Below the pieces are notes generated by a model that ran no database searches, was not told the origin of the DNA, and was given only the letters and a program-made list of their open reading frames with translations. From NCBI GenBank assembly GCA_030655515.1, contig JAURVI010000035.1, positions 1-64,000 of the forward strand: 64,000 nt of DNA, in the 5' to 3' direction. This DNA is from Polaromonas sp. Lineage in GTDB: Bacteria > Pseudomonadota > Gammaproteobacteria > Burkholderiales > Burkholderiaceae_C. Shown here one piece after another: positions 9,674 to 19,653 of this stretch (position 1 is the first letter of the stretch; every line of letters begins with the position of its first letter). A program made the position numbers and the translations under genes.

Positions 9674-12479
9674 CGGGTGTCTCGCGGGCTTCGAACACCG
9701 TGGTCCACAAAGCCAGGATGGCGTCGCGCTCGACCTGAAGAGCCGGTGCAATGACCTGTGTGGGCTCTTCATTGAGCCGCGCCCGGTGCTGCACCCGGCG
9801 CAACTCGCGGTAGGCGCTCGCCGCGGCCTGGCCCAGGCCCGGGGGCAGCAGGCCGGCGGCTTCGGCACGCTGCAGCAGTGCGATGTTGCCGACGTTGTCG
9901 GCCAGCGCCGGGTGGCTGCGGGACTGGGACAACACCAGAAACTGAACGACAAACTCGGCATCCACCATGCCCCCGGGGCTGTGTTTGACGTCGAATTTTT
10001 CTCCGGTTTTTTCGCCCTTGACCGGGTGGGCGGCGCGGACTTTTTCGCGCATCGCGACAATCTCGCGACGCAGGGCCGGGATGTCGCGCGCGGCGCTGAT
10101 CACGGCCAGCCGCACCGCGTCAAAACGCTGGCACAACGATTCACTGCCCTGGACAAAACGGGCGCGTGTGATGGCCTGGTGCTCCCAGGTCCAGGCGGTG
10201 TTGCTGCCGCGCTGCTGCTGGTAGTTGGCATAGGCTTCAAACCTGGTGACCAGCAAGCCCGAGTTGCCGTTGGGCCGCAAGGCGGTGTCGATCTCGAACA
10301 GGTCGCCCTCGCCGGTCTTGACCGTCAGCCAGTTGATCAATTTGCGCACAAAGGCGGCGTAGACCTCGGGTGCCTGCTCGTGGTCGTCTTCATAGACGAA
10401 CACAATGTCCAGGTCGCTGCCGTAGCCAAGCTCTTTGCCGCCCAGCTTGCCGTAGGCAATGATGGCGAACCGGGGTGTTTCGCGGTGCCGGTTTTTCAGC
10501 CGCTGCCAGCACCAGTCGGCGGTGACCTTGAGCACGGTTTCGGCCAGCGCGCTGAGGTCGTCGGCCACCTGTTCGACCGTCAGCGCGCCTTCGACATCGC
10601 GCGCCAGCGTGCGGAACACCTCGGCATGGTGCGCGCGGCGCAGCAGGTTCAGGCAGCCTTCGTCGTCGTCTTCGCCGCTGCGGCGCAAGGCGATCAGGCG
10701 CTGCCGCAGCTCCTGGTTGAAGGCGGTGGCATCAAAGCGTTCGTGCAGCAGGGCATCGCTGGCCAGCTCGTCGATCACGCCCGGGTGCTGCAACAGGTAA
10801 CGCGCCGGCCATTTGGCCGCGCCCAGCAGGCGCAGCAGGCGCTCATGCACGGCAGGGCGCTCCAGCAGCAGCGCCAGGTAACTTTCGCGGCGCAGCAGCG
10901 GCTCGATCCAGTCGATCATGCGCACCGCCGCGACTTCGTCCACCTTGCCTTCGAGCAGCCACTGCGCGGTGCGCTGCACCAGCCGACTCAAGCGCGCCCG
11001 CGCTTCGTCGCGCAGGCCCAGCACGCGCGGATGCTCGCGCCACATTTCGAGGCGGGCGCGGAACTGGTCAGGCCACTGGCCCGAGAGTTGTTCAAGCAAC
11101 TCGTCAATATCTTGCGGTGCGGCATGGGCCGCTTTGCCGCAGCCTTTGCAATCGGTTTTTTTCCCCAGCAAGGTGTCGAACTCCTGGGCGACCCGCTCGC
11201 GGTGGGCGTCCAGCTCGCTCAGGAACGGGCAGCAACTGCTGAAACCCAGGGTCTGTGCAATCCAGGCCAGATCGTCGTCGCGCGCCGGCAGCACGTGGGT
11301 TTGCTGGTCGTCCAGGTACTGGATGCGGTGCTCGACGCGGCGCAAAAACTCATAGGCGCGTGTCAAGGCCTCGGCGGTGGCTTGCGCCATCAGCCCGGCT
11401 TTGGCGACACATCGCAGCGCATCGACCGTGGGCCGGGTGCGCAGTTCGGGGAACTGGCCGCCGCGCACCACCTGCAGCAATTGCACGGTGAACTCGACTT
11501 CGCGGATGCCGCCGCGCGACATCTTCACATCGTTGGCGCGCTCCGGGTGGCCCGCGGCGCGTTTGGCCGCCTGTTCGCGGATTTGCCGGTGCAGCAGGCG
11601 CAATGAATCGAAAACGCTGTAGTCGAGGTAGCGCCGGAATACAAAGGGCAGGATCGCGCCGCGCAAGGACCGGGCCGAGCCGCTTTGAATGCACGCCAGT
11701 GGCGCCACCACCCGGCTCTTGAGCCAGGCAAAACGCTCCCACTCGCGTCCCTGCACCTGAAAGTACTCTTCCAGCGCGCTGAGCGACACCGCAGCCGGCC
11801 CCGAGTTGCCGTTGGGTCGCAGCGCCAGGTCCACCCGGAACACAAAGCCGTGTTCCGTGGTCTCGCCGATCAGGCGATAGATGGACTTGACCTGCTGCGC
11901 AAAGTACTCGTGGTTGGAGATTGAGCCCCGGCCGTCGTCGCGGCCCGCGGTTTCGCCGTCGTGGTCATAAACGTAGATCAGATCAATGTCGCTGGAGACA
12001 TTGAGTTCCCTGGCTCCCAGCTTGCCCATGCCGACCACCCACAACTGGGCGTGGGCGCGCTGGCCCGGCGGCGTGTCCGGCGCGCAAGGTGCTTGCGGCG
12101 CGCCGTGCAGCGCGTCCAGCGGCTTGCGCGACTCGCGGATTGCAATGTCCAGCGCCAACTCGGCCAGCTCGGTCATGGCGGTTGTCACGACGCTTAGCGT
12201 GGCCGACGCAGCGGCAAGCGTGGAGGCCTGACCATCACAGTCCAGCACCACCAGCCGCTCCATCACCAATTGGCGCAGCACCCGCAAGGCGGCGCCGGTG
12301 TCCAGGCCCTGCTCCTGCAAAGCGTCGTAAGCCGTCTGCATCGTGGTCCGCACCGGTGCGCCGGCCGGCAAAAGCGCGAGCTGGCCGGCATAACGGCGGC
12401 GTATGCGCTGGACCAGGCGGGAATAGCCCGATGCGGCCGCGGGGCCGGCCAGTGGCGCAGAGATCACACCAGTTGACAA
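9663..12479 (-). CDS. glnE: Bifunctional glutamine synthetase adenylyltransferase/deadenylylase
   Basis: About 938 residues. It attaches and removes AMP on glutamine synthetase in response to PII protein, which links it functionally to glnK in this window. Two nucleotidyltransferase modules are visible: the N-terminal adenylyl-removing domain with 'ELNVSSDIDLIYVYDHDGET' and the C-terminal adenylyl-transferase domain with 'ELGYGSDLDIVFVYEDDHE'. 'LRPNGNSG' occurs in both, and the PII-responsive helical regions surround them. The start is uncertain. TTG 12479 gives 'MSTGVISAPLAG' and avoids overlap with yhdP; an ATG at 12551 would overlap the divergent yhdP start. Confidence 0.93.
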   Translation of the reverse strand: MSTGVISAPLAGPAAASGYSRLVQRIRRRYAGQLALLPAGAPVRTTMQTAYDALQEQGLDTGAALRVLRQLVMERLVVLDCDGQASTLAAASATLSVVTTAMTELAELALDIAIRESRKPLDALHGAPQAPCAPDTPPGQRAHAQLWVVGMGKLGARELNVSSDIDLIYVYDHDGETAGRDDGRGSISNHEYFAQQVKSIYRLIGETTEHGFVFRVDLALRPNGNSGPAAVSLSALEEYFQVQGREWERFAWLKSRVVAPLACIQSGSARSLRGAILPFVFRRYLDYSVFDSLRLLHRQIREQAAKRAAGHPERANDVKMSRGGIREVEFTVQLLQVVRGGQFPELRTRPTVDALRCVAKAGLMAQATAEALTRAYEFLRRVEHRIQYLDDQQTHVLPARDDDLAWIAQTLGFSSCCPFLSELDAHRERVAQEFDTLLGKKTDCKGCGKAAHAAPQDIDELLEQLSGQWPDQFRARLEMWREHPRVLGLRDEARARLSRLVQRTAQWLLEGKVDEVAAVRMIDWIEPLLRRESYLALLLERPAVHERLLRLLGAAKWPARYLLQHPGVIDELASDALLHERFDATAFNQELRQRLIALRRSGEDDDEGCLNLLRRAHHAEVFRTLARDVEGALTVEQVADDLSALAETVLKVTADWCWQRLKNRHRETPRFAIIAYGKLGGKELGYGSDLDIVFVYEDDHEQAPEVYAAFVRKLINWLTVKTGEGDLFEIDTALRPNGNSGLLVTRFEAYANYQQQRGSNTAWTWEHQAITRARFVQGSESLCQRFDAVRLAVISAARDIPALRREIVAMREKVRAAHPVKGEKTGEKFDVKHSPGGMVDAEFVVQFLVLSQSRSHPALADNVGNIALLQRAEAAGLLPPGLGQAAASAYRELRRVQHRARLNEEPTQVIAPALQVERDAILALWTTVFEARETPVNA

Positions 12480-12536
12480 AACAAAATTTCCTGGTGTTGC
12501 GTTGAGCGGACAGAAGCGCTGAAGGTCATAATTCTC

Positions 12537-15500
12537 ATGCCAATGGATCAAACAACTCTATCCCAGCCAGCGCTTCCCACACGACGTCTCAAAATTGCCG
12601 CTGTCGCCGCGCGACTGGCGTTGTGGGGGGTGTTGGCTTTCTGGGTTCTGTTCGGTATGGTTTGGACCGTACTCCACGGCTGGATTGTGCCGCGAATCAG
12701 CGAGTTCCGCCCACGCCTTGAAAGTGCGGCCAGCCAGGCCCTCGGCGTGCCGGTGCGCATAGGCCGGATCACCGCCCACGCCACAGGCCTGATTCCGTCA
12801 TTTGAGCTGCACGACGTGGCGCTGCTCGACGCCCAGGGGCGGGCGGCCCTGCGCCTGCCGCGCGTGCTGGCAGCGGTATCGCCCTCCTCGCTGTGGGGGC
12901 TGGGTTTCGAGCAACTGTCTATCGACCGGCCCGAACTCGACATCCGGCGCACGGCGGACGGGAAAATTCATGTGGCCGGCCTGGAGGTGTCGCAAAACCG
13001 CAGTGAGGACAGCAATGCCATCGCCGACTGGATTTTTTCGCAAACCGAGCTGGTGATTCGCGGCGGTACGGTGCGCTGGCGCGACGACATGCGCCAGGTC
13101 CCGGCGCTGGCCCTGACTGAGGTGGACTGGGTCCTGCGCAACCCCGGCCGCCGGCACCTGATGCGCCTGGATGCGACGCCGCCGCCGGCCTGGGGCGAGC
13201 GCTTCAGCCTGCGCGGGGTGTTGCGTGAGCCGCTGTGGTCCGGCGGCGCCGGGCAGTGGCGCCGCTGGTCTGGCCAGCTCTATGCCGAGTTCAGCCGCGT
13301 CGATGTCTCCGAAGTCAAGCGCTACGCCAGCCTGGACAGCCTGGGCATTGACCTGGCGGGCGGCAATGGTGCGCTGCGGGCCTGGGCGGATGTGAATGGC
13401 GGGCAGATCACCGGCGGCACCGCCGACGTGGCGCTGCTAGAGGTCGATGCGCAACTGGGCCGGGTGCTGCAACCACTGGCGCTGCAGGCGGTGACCGGCC
13501 GCTTTGGCGGCAGGCTGTATGCCAACGGGTTTGATTTCGCCACCGAAGGGCTGCAGTTTCGCACCCGCGATGGCCTGCGGTGGCCGGGCGGCAATGTGGC
13601 CATTGTCTACACCGAGGCCGAAGGCCGTGTACCCGCCCGGGGAGAGCTCAAGGCGGACAAGCTTGATCTGGCCGCGCTGGCGCTGATTGCCAATCGCCTG
13701 CCGCTGGGCAGCGCGGTCCATTCGCGGATCACCGCGCTGGCGCCCAAGGGGCTGGTGGAAGTTGTCGAGGCGAGGTGGCAGGGCGCGCTGGATGCGCCTG
13801 GCGCTTTCTCCGCCAAAGGGCGTGTGGCACAGCTTGACATTGCGCCGCAAGTGGCTGTTACCGACGCAACGGGCACGGGGGGCACGACCCCGCCACCCGC
13901 GATAGGCCGGCCCGGCGTGCGGGGCGCGACAGTGGATTTTGATCTGACCCAGCAGGGCGGACGGGCCAGGGTCAGGATCAGCAACGGCGAAATTGCCCTG
14001 CCGGGTGTGTTTGAAGACCCGCGGCTGGTGTTTGAGCAGTTCGCGGCAGATGTGCAATGGAAGCTGGCCGGCCCGAAAATAAACCTGCAGTTGCGCAACC
14101 TGGTGTTTGCCAATGCCGACGCCCAAGGCACGGCGCAGGCGAACTGGCACACCAGCGAGGCGGCCGTCTCCGGTGCCGCCGGCGCGGTGCAGGACACCCG
14201 GTTTCCCGGCGTGCTGGACTTGCAGGGCGCCCTGAGCCGGGGCGATGGCAGCAAGGTTCATCGCTACCTCCCGCTGATTTTGCCGGACCCGGTTCGCCAC
14301 TATGTGCGCGATGCCGTGACCCAGGGCACGCTGACCGAGGTCAGGTTCAGGCTCAAGGGCAATCTGGACGACATGCCTTTTGCCGACCCGAAACAAGGCG
14401 AGTTCCGGGTCTCGGCCAAGGTGGGCAGCGCGAATTTTTCCTATGTGCCCCGATCAGTGCAGCCGCGTGACGCCGGCGCCTGGCCGGCCCTGACCGAGCT
14501 CGGTGGCGAGCTGGTGTTTGACCGCGCTTCCCTGCAAGTCAATGGCGCGACCGGCCGGGTCGCCGGTTTTCCCGGCCTGCAGGTGGTCAAGGCCGATGCC
14601 CGCATCCCGGACCTGATGCACTCGGCCACGGTGCAGGTCAATGCAGACCTGAAAGGCCCCTTGGCCGATGCCCTGGGTTTTGTCAATGCGTCGGCGCTGG
14701 GCGACATGACCGGCAAGGTGCTCGCCAAGGCGTCGGCAAGCGGCGCAGCCGATTACAAGGTGCAACTGAGCCTGCCGCTCAACGCCATCGACAAAACCCG
14801 GGTGCAGGGAAGTGTCAGCCTGCCGGGCAACGAGGTGCAGTTCACGCCGGACACGCCGCAGCTCACCCGGTTGAAGGGGCTGGTGACATTCACTGAAAGC
14901 GGTTTTGCCATCACCGGGGGCCAGGCCCGCATGCTGGGCGGCGACGTTCGTCTGGAGGGCGGCTCGCGTTCGGCATTGCCCGGCGCAGCCCGGTCTGCGG
15001 CCGGTGCGGCGGATTTCCCCGATGCCCGCGTCGTGATTCGCGCTCAGGGCACGCTCAGCGCCGAAGGGCTGCGTCAGGCCCAGGAGCTCGGCTTTGCCTC
15101 AAACCTGGCCCGGAGCGCGAGCGGCAGCGCGGCGTATTCAGCCAGCCTCGGGTTCAGGCGCGGCGCGACCGAGCTCAGCGTGGCCAGCAATCTGCAAGGC
15201 ATGGCCTTGAGTTTGCCGGCGCCTCTGAACAAAAGGGCCGACACCGCGTTGCCCGTGCGCTTCGACAACACCTTGCTGCGCGAGTCAAGCGGCACCGACC
15301 AGGCTTTGCAGGACCGGCTGTCCCTGACCCTGGGGCAACTCGCCTCGGCGGTGTATGTGCGCGATATCAGTGGGCCCGAGCCCCGGGTGTTGCGCGGCAG
15401 CATGGCCATCGGTCTGGCGCCTGGCGAAAGCGTGCCCTTGCCTGACAGCGGGGTTGTCGCCAACATCAACCTGGCCCATGTGGATATCGATGCCTGGGAA

Positions 15501-16778
15501 AAGGTGCTGAATGCATCGACCGGCGCCAGCATCGCCACCGCGCCATCCGCAGCGGCCATCGGGAGCGGGCTGACCCCGGCCAGCGTCGTCCTCGGCTACC
15601 TGCCGACGAGCATGGCCATACGCGCCCAGGAGCTGGTGCTGGCGGGGCGCACCCTGCATCAGGTGGTGCTGGGTGGGTCGCGCGAGGGGCTGACCTGGCG
15701 CGCCAACGTCGATGCGGCCGAGCTCAACGGATACGTCGAGTTCCGCCAGTCCGGCGCTGCCAGCGCCGGCCGGCTTTATGGCCGCTTGTCCCGCCTGAGC
15801 CTGGGCCAGAACACGGCCCGCGAGGTGGAGGCCATTCTCGACGAGCAGCCCGCCAATATTCCGGCGCTCGACATCGTGGTCGAAGACCTGGCGCTGCGCG
15901 GCAAAAAACTGGGCCGGGTTGAAATTGAAGCGATCAACCGGGGCGCCGGCACGGCGGTTCGCGAAGGCGGTGCGCGTGAGTGGCGGCTGAACAAGCTCAA
16001 TGTCATCCTGCCGGAGGCCACGCTGACGGCGACCGGCAACTGGGTGGCGGTCGATGCGCAGCAGGCCCCGGCCCCCGGCAGGCCGCGCACGCAGGCCGAG
16101 CGGCGCCGCACCGTGATGAATTTCAGGCTGGATATTGCCGATTCGGGCGAGCTGCTCAAACGGTTTGGCATGAGCGATGTCATTCGCCGCGGCAAAGGGC
16201 GGCTGGAGGGCCAGATTGCCTGGCTAGGCTCGCCGCTGAGCCTGGACTATCCCAGCCTGAACGGGCAATTCAACGTGAATGTGGCGTCGGGCCAGTTTCT
16301 CAAGGCCGACCCGGGCATTGCCAAGCTGCTCGGGGTGCTCAGCCTGCAGGCTTTGCCGCGGCGCCTGACGCTGGATTTCCGCGACGTATTTTCCGACGGA
16401 TTTTCCTTTGACTTTGTGCGCGGCGATGTCAGCATCAACCAGGGCCTGGCCTTCACCAACAACCTGCAGATGAAGGGCGTCAATGCCGCCGTGCTGATGG
16501 AAGGCAGCGCCGACATCGCCAGGGAAACGCAGGACCTGACGGTGGTGGTGGTGCCTGAAATCAACGCCGGCACCGCTTCGCTGATTGCCACCGTCATCAA
16601 CCCGGCCATCGGCCTGGGTTCATTTCTGGCCCAGTACTTTTTGCGGCGTCCGCTGATACAGGCGACGACCGAGGAGTTTCATATCGGCGGAACCTGGGCC
16701 GACCCGAAAATCACCAAGGTGGAACGCAAACCCGTGACTGACAGTCAGTCCGGCGAAGCCACCGGAGAAGGCAGGTAA
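12537..16778 (+). CDS. yhdP: YhdP family AsmA-like envelope protein
   Basis: About 1413 residues. There is one N-terminal membrane anchor (residues 20-50, 'LALWGVLAFWVLFGMVWTVL') followed by a very long, beta-rich, low-complexity periplasmic region. It ends in the conserved DUF3971/AsmA C-terminal block with 'ASGQFLKADPGIAKLLGVLS', 'DFRDVFSDGFSFD' and 'NPAIGLGSFLAQYFLRRPL'. In E. coli, YhdP with TamB and YdbH moves phospholipid between inner and outer membrane; the same role is inferred here. Length fits the family. The start could be the second ATG, two codons on. The next gene begins 2 bp after its stop. Confidence 0.9.
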   Translation: MPMDQTTLSQPALPTRRLKIAAVAARLALWGVLAFWVLFGMVWTVLHGWIVPRISEFRPRLESAASQALGVPVRIGRITAHATGLIPSFELHDVALLDAQGRAALRLPRVLAAVSPSSLWGLGFEQLSIDRPELDIRRTADGKIHVAGLEVSQNRSEDSNAIADWIFSQTELVIRGGTVRWRDDMRQVPALALTEVDWVLRNPGRRHLMRLDATPPPAWGERFSLRGVLREPLWSGGAGQWRRWSGQLYAEFSRVDVSEVKRYASLDSLGIDLAGGNGALRAWADVNGGQITGGTADVALLEVDAQLGRVLQPLALQAVTGRFGGRLYANGFDFATEGLQFRTRDGLRWPGGNVAIVYTEAEGRVPARGELKADKLDLAALALIANRLPLGSAVHSRITALAPKGLVEVVEARWQGALDAPGAFSAKGRVAQLDIAPQVAVTDATGTGGTTPPPAIGRPGVRGATVDFDLTQQGGRARVRISNGEIALPGVFEDPRLVFEQFAADVQWKLAGPKINLQLRNLVFANADAQGTAQANWHTSEAAVSGAAGAVQDTRFPGVLDLQGALSRGDGSKVHRYLPLILPDPVRHYVRDAVTQGTLTEVRFRLKGNLDDMPFADPKQGEFRVSAKVGSANFSYVPRSVQPRDAGAWPALTELGGELVFDRASLQVNGATGRVAGFPGLQVVKADARIPDLMHSATVQVNADLKGPLADALGFVNASALGDMTGKVLAKASASGAADYKVQLSLPLNAIDKTRVQGSVSLPGNEVQFTPDTPQLTRLKGLVTFTESGFAITGGQARMLGGDVRLEGGSRSALPGAARSAAGAADFPDARVVIRAQGTLSAEGLRQAQELGFASNLARSASGSAAYSASLGFRRGATELSVASNLQGMALSLPAPLNKRADTALPVRFDNTLLRESSGTDQALQDRLSLTLGQLASAVYVRDISGPEPRVLRGSMAIGLAPGESVPLPDSGVVANINLAHVDIDAWEKVLNASTGASIATAPSAAAIGSGLTPASVVLGYLPTSMAIRAQELVLAGRTLHQVVLGGSREGLTWRANVDAAELNGYVEFRQSGAASAGRLYGRLSRLSLGQNTAREVEAILDEQPANIPALDIVVEDLALRGKKLGRVEIEAINRGAGTAVREGGAREWRLNKLNVILPEATLTATGNWVAVDAQQAPAPGRPRTQAERRRTVMNFRLDIADSGELLKRFGMSDVIRRGKGRLEGQIAWLGSPLSLDYPSLNGQFNVNVASGQFLKADPGIAKLLGVLSLQALPRRLTLDFRDVFSDGFSFDFVRGDVSINQGLAFTNNLQMKGVNAAVLMEGSADIARETQDLTVVVVPEINAGTASLIATVINPAIGLGSFLAQYFLRRPLIQATTEEFHIGGTWADPKITKVERKPVTDSQSGEATGEGR

Positions 16779-16780
16779 AC

Positions 16781-17587
16781 ATGCAAGTCGCCGCTCTTCA
16801 AATGGTCTCCGGCACCGGTGTTCAGGCCAACCTGGACGCGGCCCGGCAGTTGCTGGCGCGCGCTGCCGCGCAAGGCGCCGAGCTGGCGCTGTTGCCGGAG
16901 TACTTTTGCCAGATGGGCTTGAAAGACGCCGACAAGCTCACGGTGCAGGAGGTGCCGGGCCGGGGGCCGATTCAGGACTTTCTGGCCCAATGCGCGCGCG
17001 AGCTCAAGCTCTGGATTGTCGGCGGCACCGTGCCGCTTTGTGCCAGTGACAGCCGCCATGTGCGCAACAGCGCGCTGGTCTATGCCCCTTCGGGCCAGTG
17101 CGTGGCGCGTTACGACAAGATCCATCTGTTCAGGTTTGACAACGGGCGGGAGCAGTACGACGAATCCCGCGTGATCGAACGCGGCGCAGAGCCGGTGACA
17201 TTTGATCTGCCGTCGATCGATGGCCACCGCTACCGGGTCGGCCTGAGCATCTGCTACGACCTGCGTTTCCCCGAGCTGTACCGGGCCATGAAGGCCGACC
17301 TGCTGCTGGTGCCCAGCGCCTTCACCTGGACCACCGGCCAGGCGCACTGGGAAGTCTTGCTGCGGGCGCGGGCGATTGAAAACCTGGCCTATGTGGTGGC
17401 CGCCGCCCAGGGCGGCACGCACGAGAATGCACGCCGCACCTGGGGCCAAAGCCTGATCATCGACCCCTGGGGACAGGTTCTGGCGCAGCGGCCCGAGGGC
17501 CCGGCGGTGGTCATGGCCGAGGTGCTGGGCGAGCGCCTGCAGGCCGTCCGTTTGCAATTGCCCGCGCTGAACCATCGGGTTTTGTGA
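16781..17587 (+). CDS. Carbon-nitrogen hydrolase (Nit1/omega-amidase type)
   Basis: A 268-residue nitrilase-superfamily amidase. The Glu-Lys-Cys triad is in place: E40 in 'LALLPEYFCQ', K113 in 'ARYDKIHLFRFD' and C158 in 'VGLSICYDLRFPELYR'. The closest-looking group is the Nit1/YafV branch, which hydrolyses deaminated glutathione or alpha-keto acid amides; the exact substrate is inferred. The gene starts 2 bp after yhdP and its stop overlaps the start of the sensor kinase gene (GTGA), so yhdP-amidase-kinase-regulator look like one transcription unit. Confidence 0.88.
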   Translation: MQVAALQMVSGTGVQANLDAARQLLARAAAQGAELALLPEYFCQMGLKDADKLTVQEVPGRGPIQDFLAQCARELKLWIVGGTVPLCASDSRHVRNSALVYAPSGQCVARYDKIHLFRFDNGREQYDESRVIERGAEPVTFDLPSIDGHRYRVGLSICYDLRFPELYRAMKADLLLVPSAFTWTTGQAHWEVLLRARAIENLAYVVAAAQGGTHENARRTWGQSLIIDPWGQVLAQRPEGPAVVMAEVLGERLQAVRLQLPALNHRVL

Positions 17588-19641
17588 AACAGCCGCCCGA
17601 TGAGCGCGAAAGCCGTGCGAATCGGATGCCGGGTCGCCGGCGCTGGGCGCTGTGGGTGCTGCTGGTCGCGCTGTTGGCCGGCCTGCTGTCGACCCTGGTC
17701 TGGCTGGCGGGCCGCTACGAATCGAGCCAGGTACAAAGCCGGTTGGAGCAGGACGCGGTGCAGACGGCCGCCGATATCCGCGCAGCGCTGACGCGCAACA
17801 TCCAGCGCTTTCAGGTCTTGCCGGCCCACAGCGCCAGCCCGGACGCATGGCGTCTGTCGGTGAGCGAACTGCTGCGCGAGCACCGGGAAATCATGCGTCT
17901 GGAATGGCGCGATGCGGCGCTGGGGACAGTGGCTTCTGCCGACACGCCCTACCGTACGTCGGTGTTTGCGCGGCTCGGACGGAAAAACGCGCAGGCCGAT
18001 GTCAGCCTGGCCTGTGCGGCGGCGCGCCGCTTCAGCGGCCCGGCTTATTCGACCAGCTTCTTCCTGCCGCAGTCCGACGGGCTGGGGCTGGAGATGCTTG
18101 ACATGTGCCTGCCGGTGCCGGCCGCGGGCCGGCCGGCGGGCTATCTGGTGGTGACTTATTCGCTGCAGGACATCCTGTCCGAGCTGGTCGGCAAGCAGAT
18201 GGGGCGGGGCCGGAGCCTGGCGTTTACCGAGGTCGACGGCACGCGTCTGGCGATGTACGGCAACCCGGCGCACGGCAGCCGGGCCTATGTCGTCCAGCAG
18301 TTGCTCGATTTGCCCGGCAACACGCTGGTGCTCAGGCTGGAAAGCCGCCGCGGGACGCCGGCGCTGTTTCCCAACCTGCTGACCGCGCTGGTGACCGCCA
18401 TGTCGATGGCGCTGGTGGCCGTGCTGGCCCTGTTGGGCCGTGACATGCGCCGGCGCTTGAAGGTCGAGCATGACCTGGCCGATGCGCTGGCTTTTCGCAA
18501 GGCCATGGAGGACTCCCTGGTGACCGGGATGCGGGCCAGAGACTTGCAGGGGCGGGTGACTTATGTGAACCCGGCTTTTTGCCAGATGGTGGGCTTCGAG
18601 GCCAAGGAGCTGCTTCATCACGGCATGCCGCCGCCTTACTGGCCGCCCGAACAGGTGGAGGAATACGGGCAGCGCCAGGCGAACCGGCTGGCGGTCGGCG
18701 CGACGCTGCCGCGCGAAGGGTTCGAATCCGTCTTCATGCGGCGTGACGGCTCACGTTTTCCGGTGCTGATCATTGATGCGCCGCTGATCAATGCCCTGGG
18801 CAAGCAGACCGGCTGGATGAGCGCCATCCTCGACGTCAGCGAACAGCGGCGCATCGAGGAGCTGTCGCGGGCCAGCCAGGACCGGCTGCAGGCCACGGCC
18901 CGGCTGGCCACGGTCGGCGAAATGGCCTCACTGCTGAGCCACGAGCTGAACCAGCCTTTGGCGGCCATTTCGAGTTATGCCACTGGCGCACTGAATTTGC
19001 TGCAAAGCGCAGCGGCCGATGCGCAGCAGCCCGACAACAGCGAAGATATGCAACGGGCCATGCGCCGCATCGCGGAGCAGGCCGAGCGCGCCGGCAAGGT
19101 GATCAAGAGCGTGCATGACTTTGTGCGCCGGCGCGACCAGGTGCGCGAGCCGATTGCGCCGCGTCGGCTGCTCGATGCGGTGATGCCGCTGGTCAGCCTG
19201 CAGGCACGCAAGCTGGCGGTGCGGGTGCTGATCCAGGTGGACGCAAGTTGCGGACCGGTGTTGTGTGACCGGACCATGGTGGAGCAGGTGCTGCTCAATC
19301 TGGCGCGCAATGGCATGCAAGCCATGCAGGGGCCGGACAAAAGCCGGCGCGCCGAGAAGGTGTTGACGCTGCGCGTGCGGCCGGCCGCATCCAATGCGCA
19401 CAGCCGCTGGGTTGAGTTTGCCGTCATCGACCAGGGCGAAGGCATCTCCGAGCAGGTGGCGCAGCAGTTGTTCATGCCGTTTTTCACGACCAAGGCCGAA
19501 GGCATGGGTCTGGGGCTCAGCCTGTGCCGCACGGTGATCGAGCAGCATGGCGGGTTGCTGGGGTTTGAGGCGGTGTTGCCCCACGGTACGATTTTCACAT
19601 TCACATTGCCGGTGGCGGCCACAGCCGCGGAGCCGGAGTAA
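17584..19641 (+). CDS. Membrane-bound PAS-domain sensor histidine kinase
   Basis: 685 residues starting at GTG 17584, which overlaps the previous stop. The order is an N-terminal membrane segment (about residues 20-45) and a periplasmic sensor region of about 210 residues. A second membrane segment follows ('ALVTAMSMALVAVLALLG'), then a PAS domain ('VTYVNPAFCQMVGFEAKELL'). The HisKA domain has H453 in 'ASLLSHELNQPLAAISSYA', and the HATPase has N-box 'QVLLNLARNGMQAM' and G-boxes 'DQGEGIS' and 'GMGLGLSLC'. The architecture resembles DctB/FixL/TodS-like kinases that partner with FixJ-type regulators. The ligand is unknown. It is followed 12 bp later by its likely regulator. Confidence 0.9.
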   Translation: MKQPPDERESRANRMPGRRRWALWVLLVALLAGLLSTLVWLAGRYESSQVQSRLEQDAVQTAADIRAALTRNIQRFQVLPAHSASPDAWRLSVSELLREHREIMRLEWRDAALGTVASADTPYRTSVFARLGRKNAQADVSLACAAARRFSGPAYSTSFFLPQSDGLGLEMLDMCLPVPAAGRPAGYLVVTYSLQDILSELVGKQMGRGRSLAFTEVDGTRLAMYGNPAHGSRAYVVQQLLDLPGNTLVLRLESRRGTPALFPNLLTALVTAMSMALVAVLALLGRDMRRRLKVEHDLADALAFRKAMEDSLVTGMRARDLQGRVTYVNPAFCQMVGFEAKELLHHGMPPPYWPPEQVEEYGQRQANRLAVGATLPREGFESVFMRRDGSRFPVLIIDAPLINALGKQTGWMSAILDVSEQRRIEELSRASQDRLQATARLATVGEMASLLSHELNQPLAAISSYATGALNLLQSAAADAQQPDNSEDMQRAMRRIAEQAERAGKVIKSVHDFVRRRDQVREPIAPRRLLDAVMPLVSLQARKLAVRVLIQVDASCGPVLCDRTMVEQVLLNLARNGMQAMQGPDKSRRAEKVLTLRVRPAASNAHSRWVEFAVIDQGEGISEQVAQQLFMPFFTTKAEGMGLGLSLCRTVIEQHGGLLGFEAVLPHGTIFTFTLPVAATAAEPE

Positions 19642-19653
19642 GCGGGATTTGCG

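Noticed and set aside
9459..11606. 715-codon plus-strand open frame
   Set aside because: Antisense shadow of glnE with no domain and no ribosome site.
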